DNA from: Pelotomaculum sp. PtaB.Bin104
GTDB lineage: Bacteria > Bacillota > Desulfotomaculia > Desulfotomaculales > Pelotomaculaceae
Length of the DNA: 64,000 nucleotides
Direction: 5' to 3'
Assembly (NCBI GenBank): GCA_002067205.1
Contig: MVQL01000245.1
Span: forward strand, 86,453 to 150,452
Positions 18,675 through 26,689 of this stretch are shown here, one piece after another. Numbering within the stretch: position 1 is the stretch's first letter; each line of letters begins with the position of its first letter. Made by a program: the position numbers and the translations under genes. The notes below the pieces were generated by a model. The model made no database searches and had not been told where the DNA came from. It saw only the letters and a list, made by a program, of their open reading frames with translations.

Positions 18675-19304
18675 GTGGACAGGGCTATCCTTGTTTTCTT
18701 GATATTCTTCAGCCTTCTGCTTTTTCTTTTGCTTACCACCGTCCGGTTGTGGATTAATTACTCCCGGCTAGGGTGCAAAGATCGTTTTGTGATGGGCTTT
18801 TCCGCGTGGCGCGGCCTGATTTATTACCAGATTAAACTACCGGCAATTAAGCTAAAACAAAAGAAAAGGTGGCCGCAGCTTAACCTCAGGGCCAGACTGG
18901 AAGGCAGGGCAGGGCAGGTTTTGATTAAGAAAAAAAAAGCCGTGCCCCTGTCCAGACTGCTGGGGAGCATATCGAAAAGCATCAGGGCTTGGCGTGTGTA
19001 CCGGTCGGCCATTGACTACCTGCTGGACAAGGTTAAATTGCACCGGTTGACCTGGCGGACGGAACTGGGGACGGGGGATCCTGCGCAGACCGGGTTGTTA
19101 ATCGGCCTAGCCTGGGGTGTAAAAGGGTTTATTTTAACGGTGGTATACCACTTGCTAACCCCTGGCGGCGCCCCGCCGGTAGTGGAGATTTCCCCGAGTT
19201 TTCAAAAGGCTTGCTTTAAAACTGCTTTTGACTGCGTCTTTGAAGTTCGGCTTGGCTATTTGCTGATCACCGGCTTCAAGGCCCTGGTGATTAAATACAA
19301 GTAA
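18675..19304 (+). CDS. DUF2953 family membrane-anchored protein
   Basis: The protein of about 209 residues has an N-terminal membrane segment (AILVFLIFFSLLLFLLLT), a basic middle (KLKQKKRWPQ, KKKKAVPLSRLL) and the ...WRTELGTGDPAQTGLLIGLAWGVKG... motif typical of DUF2953. The function is unknown; in many spore formers the family sits beside ytfJ/gerW, which is not present here. GTG 18675 has GAGGTGG 5 bases upstream; GTG 18666 is the alternative, 3 residues longer. Confidence 0.82.
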   Translation: MDRAILVFLIFFSLLLFLLLTTVRLWINYSRLGCKDRFVMGFSAWRGLIYYQIKLPAIKLKQKKRWPQLNLRARLEGRAGQVLIKKKKAVPLSRLLGSISKSIRAWRVYRSAIDYLLDKVKLHRLTWRTELGTGDPAQTGLLIGLAWGVKGFILTVVYHLLTPGGAPPVVEISPSFQKACFKTAFDCVFEVRLGYLLITGFKALVIKYK

Positions 19305-19568
19305 TTCTTGAATACACGAAGTCATTTTCGGTAGAATATAACCTCTGTGGTAACATCTCGGGTGGAGTTGATCACTAAAAACGGTTGTTTAGGTGATACA
19401 TTATGCATGATGACAGCATGGGAACTACTCAATTAATACAACTCTTTGAATAAGTGCAGTGAAAATGAAAATTTTCATTTTCTGCCGTGTTATAACAAGG
19501 AGGTTTACCCTGAAAATTAATTATTTCTCCGATTTTTCATTTTTGATGTAATGTTGTCAATATAGATA
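19305..19568 (+). other. Intergenic region with a 22-bp palindrome
   Basis: A perfect 22-bp palindrome (GAAAATGAAAA and its complement) lies at 19461-19482. An AAGGAGG site at about 19498 is followed only by a 13-codon frame, and an ATG at 19403 opens a 16-codon frame with a fair ribosome site. These look like gene remnants rather than genes. A minus-strand terminator begins at 19569. Confidence 0.35.
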
Positions 19569-19612
19569 AAAAGCAGGAGGCTTTGCCATCTTACGGTGTT
19601 GCCCCCTGCTTT
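19569..19612 (-). terminator. Terminator of the downstream acetyl-CoA synthetase copy
   Basis: On the minus strand, AAAGCAGG pairs with CCTGCTTT around a GC-rich inner stem, ending in a T run. A near-identical copy lies after the second acetyl-CoA synthetase gene (21777-21824), so the terminator was part of the duplicated unit. Confidence 0.75.
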
Positions 19613-19662
19613 CATTTATTTGTCCACTTTTTTATTACTAGTTCAGGCGATTTCTCCTTCAG

Positions 19663-21384
19663 CTAGTCATCCATGGTGGACAGGTCGCCAATCGGCAGGC
19701 CCATTTCCTGAGCCTTCAAGACCCGGCGCATAATTTTACCGCTGCGGGTTTTCGGCAGCTTGTCGCGAACTTCTATTTCCCGCGGGGCGGCGTGGGCGGC
19801 CAGCCCTGTTTTAACAAATTTCTTAAGTTCCTCACCGAGTTCTTCAGACCAGGTGTAGCCAGGAGCCAGGGCGATAAAGGCCTTGATGATGTTGCCCCGG
19901 ACTTCATCGGGCTTGCCGATAACGCCCGCCTCGGCCACTGCCGGGTGCTCGACCAGCTTGCTTTCAACTTCGAAGGGGCCAACTCTTTCACCGGCAGTCT
20001 TGATCACGTCGTCGTTGCGGCCCTGGAACCAAATGTAACCGTCTTCATCCATATAAGCCTGGTCGCCTGAGACATACCAGGGATCGTGTTCGAAATACTC
20101 ATTATACTTGGCAGGGTTTTTCCAAATTTCCTTCATCATCCCTGGCCAGCCTTTTTTCAGTGACAGGTTGCCCATTTGCATCGGTGGCAGAACCTTTCCT
20201 TCGTCATCGGTGATGGCGGCTTCCACACCCGGGATTGGTTTGAACATCGAACCGACCTTGATTGGCTCGGAAGGATAGCAGCAAATCATATTGACGCCGG
20301 TCTCAGTCATGAAGAAGGTTTCATGGATGCGCACGTTGAAGACCCTCAGGGCCCACATAATCACTTCCGGGTTCAATGGCTCACCCACACTGGTGATATG
20401 CCTTAGTTTCAGCTTGTACTTTTTAACAGCTTCGTCACCAGCGGCAGCCAGCATCCTAAAGGCTGTGGGAGCGCTGTACCAGACGGTAACTCCGTATTTT
20501 TCGAGAGTCTGATACCAGTCGTCAGCACTAAAGCGGCCGCCTCTGATAATCGTCGCCTTGCCAACCAGCCAGGGACCCCAAACTGAGTAGGATACTCCCG
20601 TGATCCAGCCCGGGTCGGCGGTGCACCAGAAAACATCGTCATCCTGAACGTCCTGGGATATCCTCATGGTATGGTACATGCCGACCATAATTTCATGGGA
20701 ATGCAGAACACCTTTGGGCTTCCCAGTTGAACCGGAGGTGTACAGCAGGAACATCGGGTCGTCTTTGGTCAGCCACACCGGTGTGAAATCAGCGGAGGCC
20801 TCAGCCATTACTTTTTCGTAAGAAATTTCGTAAGGAGCCAGGTTGCTTTCCTGGTCTCCGATGACAATGACGTGCTTCAAACTAGGGACTTCGTCTTTTT
20901 TGATCCGGCTTTTCTGACCGGCGGTGGTGACGATGGCTACAGCTTCACTATCTGTCAGGCGGTCCTTGACGGCTTCTTCCATAAAGGCTTCAAAGAGCGG
21001 TCCGGCAATACAGCCCGCTTTGACGATGCCCGCAAATGAGATGAGCATCTCGGGGCTCCTGGGTATAAATAGGAACACTCGGTCGCCTTTTTTGATCCCC
21101 AGCTTGGTCAGGACATTGGCAAACTTAGCGCTCTGCGCTTTCAAGTCGGCAAAGGTTACTGTAACTTCTTTCTCGGCATCACTATAAAGGATCGCGGGGG
21201 CATTACCTTTACCTTTTTCATCTACCCACCGGTCAATGGCTTCGTAGGCAATATTTACTTTGCCTGTGGTATTCCAGCTGAATTCTTTCTCAACGTTTTC
21301 CCAAGTAAAATTTTTACAATATTCATCATAGTTTTCCATGTTGTGTTTGCCTGGCGATGGCGGCAGGACTTCATAATTTTCCAT
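19663..21384 (-). CDS. acsA: Acetyl-CoA synthetase (AMP-forming), copy 1
   Basis: The 573-residue ANL-superfamily enzyme is similar in length to Bacillus AcsA. Motifs are the P-loop-like LLYTSGSTGKPKGVLH (near 225), WCTADPGWITG (near 263), SVGEPLNPEVI, ETFFMTETG (near 365), SGDQAYMDEDGYIWFQGRNDDVIKTAGERVGPFEVES, and PKTRSGKIMRRVLKA with the catalytic lysine that is the usual acetylation site (near 555). It activates acetate, and perhaps other short acids, with ATP and CoA. It is a close paralogue of copy 2 upstream. A leader of about 50 bases is shared by both. Confidence 0.92.
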   Translation of the reverse strand: MENYEVLPPSPGKHNMENYDEYCKNFTWENVEKEFSWNTTGKVNIAYEAIDRWVDEKGKGNAPAILYSDAEKEVTVTFADLKAQSAKFANVLTKLGIKKGDRVFLFIPRSPEMLISFAGIVKAGCIAGPLFEAFMEEAVKDRLTDSEAVAIVTTAGQKSRIKKDEVPSLKHVIVIGDQESNLAPYEISYEKVMAEASADFTPVWLTKDDPMFLLYTSGSTGKPKGVLHSHEIMVGMYHTMRISQDVQDDDVFWCTADPGWITGVSYSVWGPWLVGKATIIRGGRFSADDWYQTLEKYGVTVWYSAPTAFRMLAAAGDEAVKKYKLKLRHITSVGEPLNPEVIMWALRVFNVRIHETFFMTETGVNMICCYPSEPIKVGSMFKPIPGVEAAITDDEGKVLPPMQMGNLSLKKGWPGMMKEIWKNPAKYNEYFEHDPWYVSGDQAYMDEDGYIWFQGRNDDVIKTAGERVGPFEVESKLVEHPAVAEAGVIGKPDEVRGNIIKAFIALAPGYTWSEELGEELKKFVKTGLAAHAAPREIEVRDKLPKTRSGKIMRRVLKAQEMGLPIGDLSTMDD

Positions 21385-21420
21385 TTTTAACCCCCCTTTA
21401 AATTTTAGGTTTTTTTGGTC

Positions 21421-21473
21421 TCAAGGCCCGCAATGCTCACCTCCCGACGGCCAAGACAAGCTGTAAGTCTATT
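21421..21473 (-). promoter_or_regulatory. Conserved leader element upstream of acsA copy 1
   Basis: About 40 bases upstream of the start codon is a stretch strongly conserved with the same position in copy 2 (23640-23691), while the spacer between it and each gene has diverged. On the minus strand it reads GGCC...GGGAGGTGAGC...GGGCC, with GGCC arms around an internal Shine-Dalgarno-like sequence. It could be an RNA hairpin or the ribosome site of a short leader peptide. Confidence 0.4.
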
Positions 21474-21565
21474 ACGAAGAATTAAGCCTAGATGTTTCCC
21501 GAGATATTTACAGAACATGGCTTTCACATCATAGATAATACAATTTCGGAAATCCACCATGCGTA

Positions 21566-21760
21566 CAAGGGGCAAATTTATTCGTCCTGATAATGTTCTA
21601 GAACATATAATGCCTCAACAAAGCTGAATTTATTTTTCGGAGGTAATAAAATATCAAAAAACCGACCAATTCACCTAAATAACCGCTATTAGAGAATTTG
21701 CGTTTGACCTCGTTTGTTATTTGGCTAAGTTTTGCCGGCCAGGGCGCTGGTCTCTTACAT
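21566..21760 (-). pseudogene. Decayed GNAT acetyltransferase copy
   Basis: The stretch matches the middle of the intact GNAT gene (about 24145-24310) at both DNA and protein level. Both carry LGELVGF-IFYYL and a downstream segment read as PDQ/QDQ...ALYVLEH in the intact copy. Here it has frameshifts and stops, and the N- and C-terminal parts are gone. It lies directly upstream of acsA copy 1, where the intact GNAT lies relative to copy 2. Confidence 0.8.
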
Positions 21761-21776
21761 GGGAGTTGCGAAAAAA

Positions 21777-21824
21777 TAAAAGCAGAAGGCTTTGCCATGT
21801 TACGGCGTTGCCTCCTGCTTTTTG
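21777..21824 (-). terminator. Terminator of acetyl-CoA synthetase copy 2
   Basis: On the minus strand, AAAAAGCAGG and CCT(T)CTGCTTTTT pair around an inner loop nearly identical to that at 19569-19612. It lies about 50 bases after the copy 2 stop. Confidence 0.75.
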
Positions 21825-21875
21825 CATAAGCTTGCGAGCTACTTATTCAATTGTCTAACGGGCGGTTTCCCGATT

Positions 21876-23600
21876 CTAGTCGTCTTCCAGGGTGGACAGG
21901 TCGCCAACCGGCAGGCCTGCATCCTGAGCTTTTAGGACACGGCGCATAATTTTCCCGCTGCGGGTTTTCGGTAGTTTGTCGACTACTTCGATTTCACGCG
22001 GGGCGGCGTGAGCAGCCAGACCTGTTTTAACATATTTCTTGAGCTCTTCACCAAGCTCTTCGGACCAGGTATAGCCAGGAGCCAACACGATAAAGGCCTT
22101 GATGATATTTCCGCGTATTTCGTCAGGCTTGCCGATAACGCCGGACTCGAGCACTGCCGGATGCTCAATCAGCTTGCTCTCTACTTCGAAGGGGCCAACC
22201 CTTTCGCCGGCGGTCTTAATCACGTCGTCGTTGCGGCCCTGGAACCAGACGTAGCCATCTTCGTCCATATAAGCCTGGTCGCCTGAAATAAACCAGGGCT
22301 CGTTGGCGAAATACTCGTTGAACTTTTCGGGGTTGTTCCAAATCGCTTTCATCATGCCGGGCCAGCCTTTTTTCAGGGACAGGTTGCCCATTTGCAGCGG
22401 CGGCAGGACCTTGCCGTCCTCATCGGTAATGGCGCATTCCACACCCGGGATCGCTTTGAACATCGAGCCGACCCGGATTGGCTCGGAAGGATAGCAACAA
22501 ATCATGTTGACGCCGGTTTCAGTCATGAAGAAAGTTTCATGAACGCGTACGTTGAAAGCTTTTAGAGCCCACATAATCACTTCCGGGTTTAAGGGCTCGC
22601 CCACGCTGGTGATATGCCTTAGTTTCAGGTTGTAATTTTTAGGAGCGTCCTCACCAGCGGCAGCCAGCATTCTAAAGGCGGTGGGAGCGCTGTACCAGTT
22701 GGTTACGCCGTATTTTTCGAGAGCGTGATACCAGTTATCAGGAGTAAAGCGGCCGCCTACGATAATCGTCGGGATGCCTACCAGCCAGGGACCCCATACT
22801 GAATAGGAAACTCCGGTAATCCAGCCCGGGTCGGCGGTGCACCAGAAAACGTCGCCATCTTTAACATCCTGGGAGATTCTCATTGTATGGTACATACCGG
22901 TCATAATTTCGTGGGTATGCAGAACGCCTTTTGGCTTCCCGGTGGAACCGGAGGTGTAAAGCAGGAACATCGGGTCATCTTTGGCCAGCCAAACCGGTTC
23001 GAAAACGTCCGATGCCTCGGCCATTGCTTTTTCATAGGAGATTTCGTACGGTGCCAGGTTGGCTTCGTCATCTCCGATCACGATGACGTGCTTCAAGCTG
23101 GGAATTTCGTCCTTTTTGATCCGGTTCTTTTGTCCGGCAATGGTTACGATGGCTACAGCTGCGCTGTCATTCAGGCGGTCTTTGACGGCCTCTTCCATAA
23201 AGGCTTCAAAGAGCGGTCCGGCAATGCAGCCCGCTTTGACGATGCCGGCGAAAGAAATGAGCATTTCCGGGCTCCTGGGGATAAACAGGAACACGCGCTC
23301 ACCTTTTGTGATGCCCAGCTTGGCCAGGACATTGGCAAACTTATTGCTTTGTGCTTTCAATTCGGCAAAGGTAACTACAGTCTCATTTTTGCCATCATAA
23401 TATTGGATCGCGGGAGTAGCACCTTTACCTTTTTCGTCGACCATCCGGTCGATGGCTTCGTAAGCGATATTCACTTTACCGGTAGTATACCAGCTAAATT
23501 CTTTTTCTACGATGTCCCAGGTAAAATTTTTGCAATATTCATCGTAGTTGTCCATGTTGTGTTTGCCTGGTGATGGCGGTAGAACTTCATAGTTTTCCAT
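21876..23600 (-). CDS. acsA: Acetyl-CoA synthetase (AMP-forming), copy 2
   Basis: The 574-residue protein has the same motif set as copy 1 (LLYTSGSTGKPKGVLH, ETFFMTETG, GRNDDVIKTAGERVG, PKTRSGKIMRRVLKA). Both proteins start with the same block, MENYEVLPPSPGKHNM. GGAGGG precedes the ATG. It lies 188 bases after the GNAT gene on the same strand, so the sigma-54 promoter at 24445 may drive both. Acetylation of the C-terminal lysine by the adjacent GNAT would parallel AcuA-AcsA control in Bacillus; this is an inference. Confidence 0.92.
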   Translation of the reverse strand: MENYEVLPPSPGKHNMDNYDEYCKNFTWDIVEKEFSWYTTGKVNIAYEAIDRMVDEKGKGATPAIQYYDGKNETVVTFAELKAQSNKFANVLAKLGITKGERVFLFIPRSPEMLISFAGIVKAGCIAGPLFEAFMEEAVKDRLNDSAAVAIVTIAGQKNRIKKDEIPSLKHVIVIGDDEANLAPYEISYEKAMAEASDVFEPVWLAKDDPMFLLYTSGSTGKPKGVLHTHEIMTGMYHTMRISQDVKDGDVFWCTADPGWITGVSYSVWGPWLVGIPTIIVGGRFTPDNWYHALEKYGVTNWYSAPTAFRMLAAAGEDAPKNYNLKLRHITSVGEPLNPEVIMWALKAFNVRVHETFFMTETGVNMICCYPSEPIRVGSMFKAIPGVECAITDEDGKVLPPLQMGNLSLKKGWPGMMKAIWNNPEKFNEYFANEPWFISGDQAYMDEDGYVWFQGRNDDVIKTAGERVGPFEVESKLIEHPAVLESGVIGKPDEIRGNIIKAFIVLAPGYTWSEELGEELKKYVKTGLAAHAAPREIEVVDKLPKTRSGKIMRRVLKAQDAGLPVGDLSTLEDD

Positions 23601-23639
23601 TAATTTCCCTCCAAATGTTATTAGATTTATTATGTGTTT

Positions 23640-23691
23640 TCAAGGCCGGTATTGCTCACCTCCTGGCGGCCTAGATAAACTTGTAATTTAT
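23640..23691 (-). promoter_or_regulatory. Conserved leader element upstream of acsA copy 2
   Basis: This is the counterpart of 21421-21473. The minus strand can form AGGCCG/CGGCCT arms around CAGGAGGTGAGCAAT. It lies between the GNAT stop and the acsA start and would be transcribed in a GNAT-acsA message. Confidence 0.4.
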
Positions 23692-23788
23692 TTTATAAAC
23701 TTTGTAATTCCATGATCATCAAATTAATTCCCGGGCATATTGTGTAGCAGGGCATAGATAGCCTTTGTGCCAAAGACGACGTGAAGAA

Positions 23789-24403
23789 CTAACCCAGACG
23801 TTTCTTTGCTCTGGGCCTGAAGCGGACCGGTACTGATATGGTATGCACCAGGTTGATGGCCATTTCGCGGAATATCTCCTGCATTGTCCGCAGGGAGTAG
23901 ACCTGGTTGAGCCGGTACGGCTGGTAGAGTATGCGTATGCCTGATTTGCTTACCACCGGGTCGAGGGGGAAGAAGTCGAGGGCGATCGGGATACAGCCTT
24001 GCTTTAGGAAGAAAGCTTTTCTTCTTGAGTAGTTTTCTTTATCCTGGCAGATTTCCAGCACATGGCCCTCACACTGCGGGTAGCGCTCTTTGAGAAAATC
24101 CATCATGCTCCAGTATAACTGGCGGCCAATTCCCTGGTCCTGATAATGCTCCAGGACATACAAGGCCTCAACAAAGCCTACTTTGTTCTTAGGGAGGTAG
24201 TAGAATATTACAAAGCCGACCAGTTCACCTAAACAATCGGCATAGATCACGTGTGCTTTGACCTGTTCATTATCCTTAGCCTGCATCTTGCCGACCAGGG
24301 CATTGGTTTCCTTGATCGAGTAGTGAAAAACTTCCCGGCAGTATTCTATAACAGTATTAAAATAGAAGTTATCAAGGCTGCGCAGTTCCAGGAACTTGAA
24401 CAT
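23789..24403 (-). CDS. GNAT-family N-acetyltransferase
   Basis: The 204-residue protein has an acetyl-CoA-binding core with ELVGFVIFYYLPKNKVGFVEALYVLEHYQDQGIGRQL (motif A, Q-x-x-G-I/G near residue 93) and a C-terminal extension. Its position, just before acetyl-CoA synthetase, suggests it may acetylate and switch off that enzyme; I see no direct proof, and overall similarity to AcuA is not obvious. A strong GGAGGAGGAAAAGGA precedes ATG 24403. A canonical sigma-54 promoter ends 42 bases upstream. Confidence 0.82.
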   Translation of the reverse strand: MFKFLELRSLDNFYFNTVIEYCREVFHYSIKETNALVGKMQAKDNEQVKAHVIYADCLGELVGFVIFYYLPKNKVGFVEALYVLEHYQDQGIGRQLYWSMMDFLKERYPQCEGHVLEICQDKENYSRRKAFFLKQGCIPIALDFFPLDPVVSKSGIRILYQPYRLNQVYSLRTMQEIFREMAINLVHTISVPVRFRPRAKKRLG

Positions 24404-24444
24404 TTCCTTTTCCTCCTCCCGGATACTTTTCTTATTTATAGTTA

Positions 24445-24460
24445 AGCAATTTGTGTGCCA
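24445..24460 (-). promoter_or_regulatory. Sigma-54 (-24/-12) promoter of the GNAT-acsA unit
   Basis: On the minus strand the sequence is TGGCACACAAATTGCT. It matches TGGCAC-N5-TTGCW exactly, including the invariant GG and GC dinucleotides. It lies in the intergenic region between the sigma-54 activator gene and the GNAT gene, 42 bases before the ATG. An activator of exactly the required type is encoded next door. Confidence 0.85.
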
Positions 24461-24528
24461 GCGCTTTAACTCCCGGAAAATGTTGATAATTAAGGCTTTG
24501 CCCGATTAAAGTAGTGCAACAAATTACC

Positions 24529-24578
24529 AACAAGAAAAAGACTGCCTGCAAAAAATTTCAGACAGTCTTTTTCTTGTT
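24529..24578 (-). terminator. Terminator of the sigma-54 activator gene
   Basis: A 16-bp perfect stem (AACAAGAAAAAGACTG and its complement) with a loop of 18 bases lies just past the activator stop. The arm is rich in A/T and supplies the T run in either direction. It isolates the activator from the sigma-54 promoter that follows. Confidence 0.8.
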
Positions 24579-24602
24579 CCATTATTTGTATAAATTTTTG
24601 CC

Positions 24603-26348
24603 CTAAGCCAGACCATGTTTTTCTAATTTGTTGTATAAGCTCCTGACTGCGATGCCTAGCAGCTTGGCCGCCTTTGTCTTGTTGCCGTTAGTCCGCTGCA
24701 GGGTTTTGAGCAAGATATCTTTTTCCGTGCTGTCCAGGAGCTTGCCGAGAGTTTGATTGGGTTGGGCTTCCGCTACCGGCTTTCTGGGCAGATTAGCGTC
24801 AGGCGGCCACTGGGATTTGGCAGTCCTGGTCAGGGGCGGCAAGTGCTGCGGCAGGATCACCGTCTCATGGCTGTTCATGTTAATGATCGACCGACCGACG
24901 ACATTCTCCAACTCCCTGACATTGCCCGGCCAGTCATAGCCCATAAATATCTGAATTGCCGCCGGGGATAATTCGGGCACTTTACGCTTATATTCCTGGC
25001 CGACTTTATTACATAAATAGGCTGCCAATAGGGGAATGTCCTCTTTGCGGCCCCGCAGTGGCGGTATGAAGATCGGCACAACGTTTAACCGGTAGTACAG
25101 GTCTTCACGAAAGGTGCCCTCGTTAATTTTTTGCTCTAAATTCGCGTTGGTGGCGGCGATCACCCGCACATTTATGGCTATGGGGTTTGTGCCGCCGACC
25201 CGGACGATCTCTTTTTCCTGCAGCACTCTGAGCAGTTTGGCTTGTAAGGCTAGAGCCATGTCCCCGATTTCGTCAAGGAAAATGGTGCCCCCGTCGGCCT
25301 CCTCGAAGTAACCCTTTTTGCCGCCTCTGACCGCGCCGGTGAAAGCCCCTTCCTCATAGCCGAAAAGCTCGCTCTCCAGGAGGGATTGGACGATGGCCAT
25401 GCAGTTGACCCTGACAAAAGGCCACCTGCTCCTGTTGCTGACGTTGTGGATGGCATGGGCAAACAGCTCTTTTCCTGTGCCGCTTTCTCCCCGAAGCAGC
25501 ACAGTAGCCGGGGTGTCCGAGGCGTGCTTGGCCTGGGCGATGGCCGCCTTTACCGGCTCGCTGTCTCCGAGGATATCGTCAAAGGTATATTTGGCCTGCA
25601 GGTACCTGATCATTTTCCTGGCACTGGCCAATTCTTCGGACAGCTCCAGGATTTCCGATATATCCTGGATGACCCCGACGCTTCCCCGTAATTTATCTTC
25701 AATGATTACAGGGGCTACATTAACCACCACTTCTTTTTTAGTCGGGCCCATTTTTAACCGCACCCCGCGTACCGGCTGCCTGGTATGGAGCACTTTCAAG
25801 AGCATGCTTTCCCCTTCGGTTACGGCTATTGAGGCCGGCTTGCCGAGGACATCAGACTCAGTGAGGCCGGTAAGTTTTGTGTAGGCAGGATTAATCAACA
25901 TGCCGTTGCCTTCTTCATTGACCACTGTAATTGCGTCATTGGTGGCATGAAGAATTGCTTCCAGCCAGGACCTTTTTTGTGTTAATTCAATAATTCGCTG
26001 ATTGAGACTTTTTAATTTCGTGACGTTGCGCAGGATGGCTAAGGCGCCTGTTATTTTTTTATCTTCCATAATGGGGAAAAGATTGCTAATGGCAGTGCTG
26101 CCTCCCAGTTGCAGCAGGTGGTGGAGTTCTGATATACCCGTCTTCAACACCCTGGTCATATTAGTCTTGGGGATGGCCTCCGCTATCGGTTTACCAAGCA
26201 TGTCTGCTGCCTTGAGACCGGTAATTCTTTCAGCGGCAGGGTTAAATACCGTGACCAGACCGTCTCTATCTACGACAATTATGGCTTCAAAAGAACAATT
26301 TAAAATTAATTCAAGCAGGGTATTAGATATTTCCGGCAAGGATCTCAC
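24603..26348 (-). CDS. Sigma-54-dependent transcriptional activator with two PAS domains
   Basis: The 581-residue protein has PAS domains at about 5-115 and 130-240, an AAA+ domain at about 260-490 and a Fis-type helix-turn-helix at the end (NGNKTKAAKLLGIAVRSLYNKLEKHGL). The AAA+ part has Walker A GESGTGKE, the sigma-54 contact loop GAFTGA, Walker B GGTIFLDEIGD and RLNVVPIFIPPLRGR. There is no receiver domain, so the signal is probably sensed by PAS. Two -24/-12 promoters in the window (24445 minus, 31858 plus) are candidate targets. Confidence 0.93.
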   Translation of the reverse strand: MRSLPEISNTLLELILNCSFEAIIVVDRDGLVTVFNPAAERITGLKAADMLGKPIAEAIPKTNMTRVLKTGISELHHLLQLGGSTAISNLFPIMEDKKITGALAILRNVTKLKSLNQRIIELTQKRSWLEAILHATNDAITVVNEEGNGMLINPAYTKLTGLTESDVLGKPASIAVTEGESMLLKVLHTRQPVRGVRLKMGPTKKEVVVNVAPVIIEDKLRGSVGVIQDISEILELSEELASARKMIRYLQAKYTFDDILGDSEPVKAAIAQAKHASDTPATVLLRGESGTGKELFAHAIHNVSNRSRWPFVRVNCMAIVQSLLESELFGYEEGAFTGAVRGGKKGYFEEADGGTIFLDEIGDMALALQAKLLRVLQEKEIVRVGGTNPIAINVRVIAATNANLEQKINEGTFREDLYYRLNVVPIFIPPLRGRKEDIPLLAAYLCNKVGQEYKRKVPELSPAAIQIFMGYDWPGNVRELENVVGRSIINMNSHETVILPQHLPPLTRTAKSQWPPDANLPRKPVAEAQPNQTLGKLLDSTEKDILLKTLQRTNGNKTKAAKLLGIAVRSLYNKLEKHGLA

Positions 26349-26689
26349 CTCGCCAACTTATATTCAATAGAACTGTGAATAATCCTGCATGGGAGAAAAA
26401 TTTACATTGAAGTAATTTTCATAATTACACAACACCGCCTCTCTGGGAGTAAATACTATTTTTCTAAGAGAAATGTTAAACGTGAAGAGATTTTCATGAT
26501 TACCGGTGGGGAGGGACAACTTGTGATAGTTTTAAAATATAAAAAAATAAAAGAGGTAGTATTCAACGCTGTGTGGAAAAATACATATTGATAAAATGCA
26601 AACCTATCCGGTGAAACGGGGGTTCTATTTATCTATTTACAACTATAGCACAGGTCGGGCATGGGAAATTAAAGTGAGGGTGAATTCAA
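26349..26689 (+). other. Intergenic region between divergent genes
   Basis: This is AT-rich sequence between the minus-strand activator and the plus-strand SIR2-like gene. It must carry promoters for both, but I could not define one confidently. No extra ORF or structured RNA was seen. Confidence 0.4.

Noticed and set aside
19403..19453. 16-codon frame with a fair ribosome site (MHDDSMGTTQLIQLFE)
   Set aside because: Too short and without recognisable similarity; treated as part of the intergenic region.
22887..23573. Plus-strand frame of 228 codons opposite acsA copy 2
   Set aside because: It is the antisense shadow of a conserved synthetase gene; a similar shadow occurs at copy 1.
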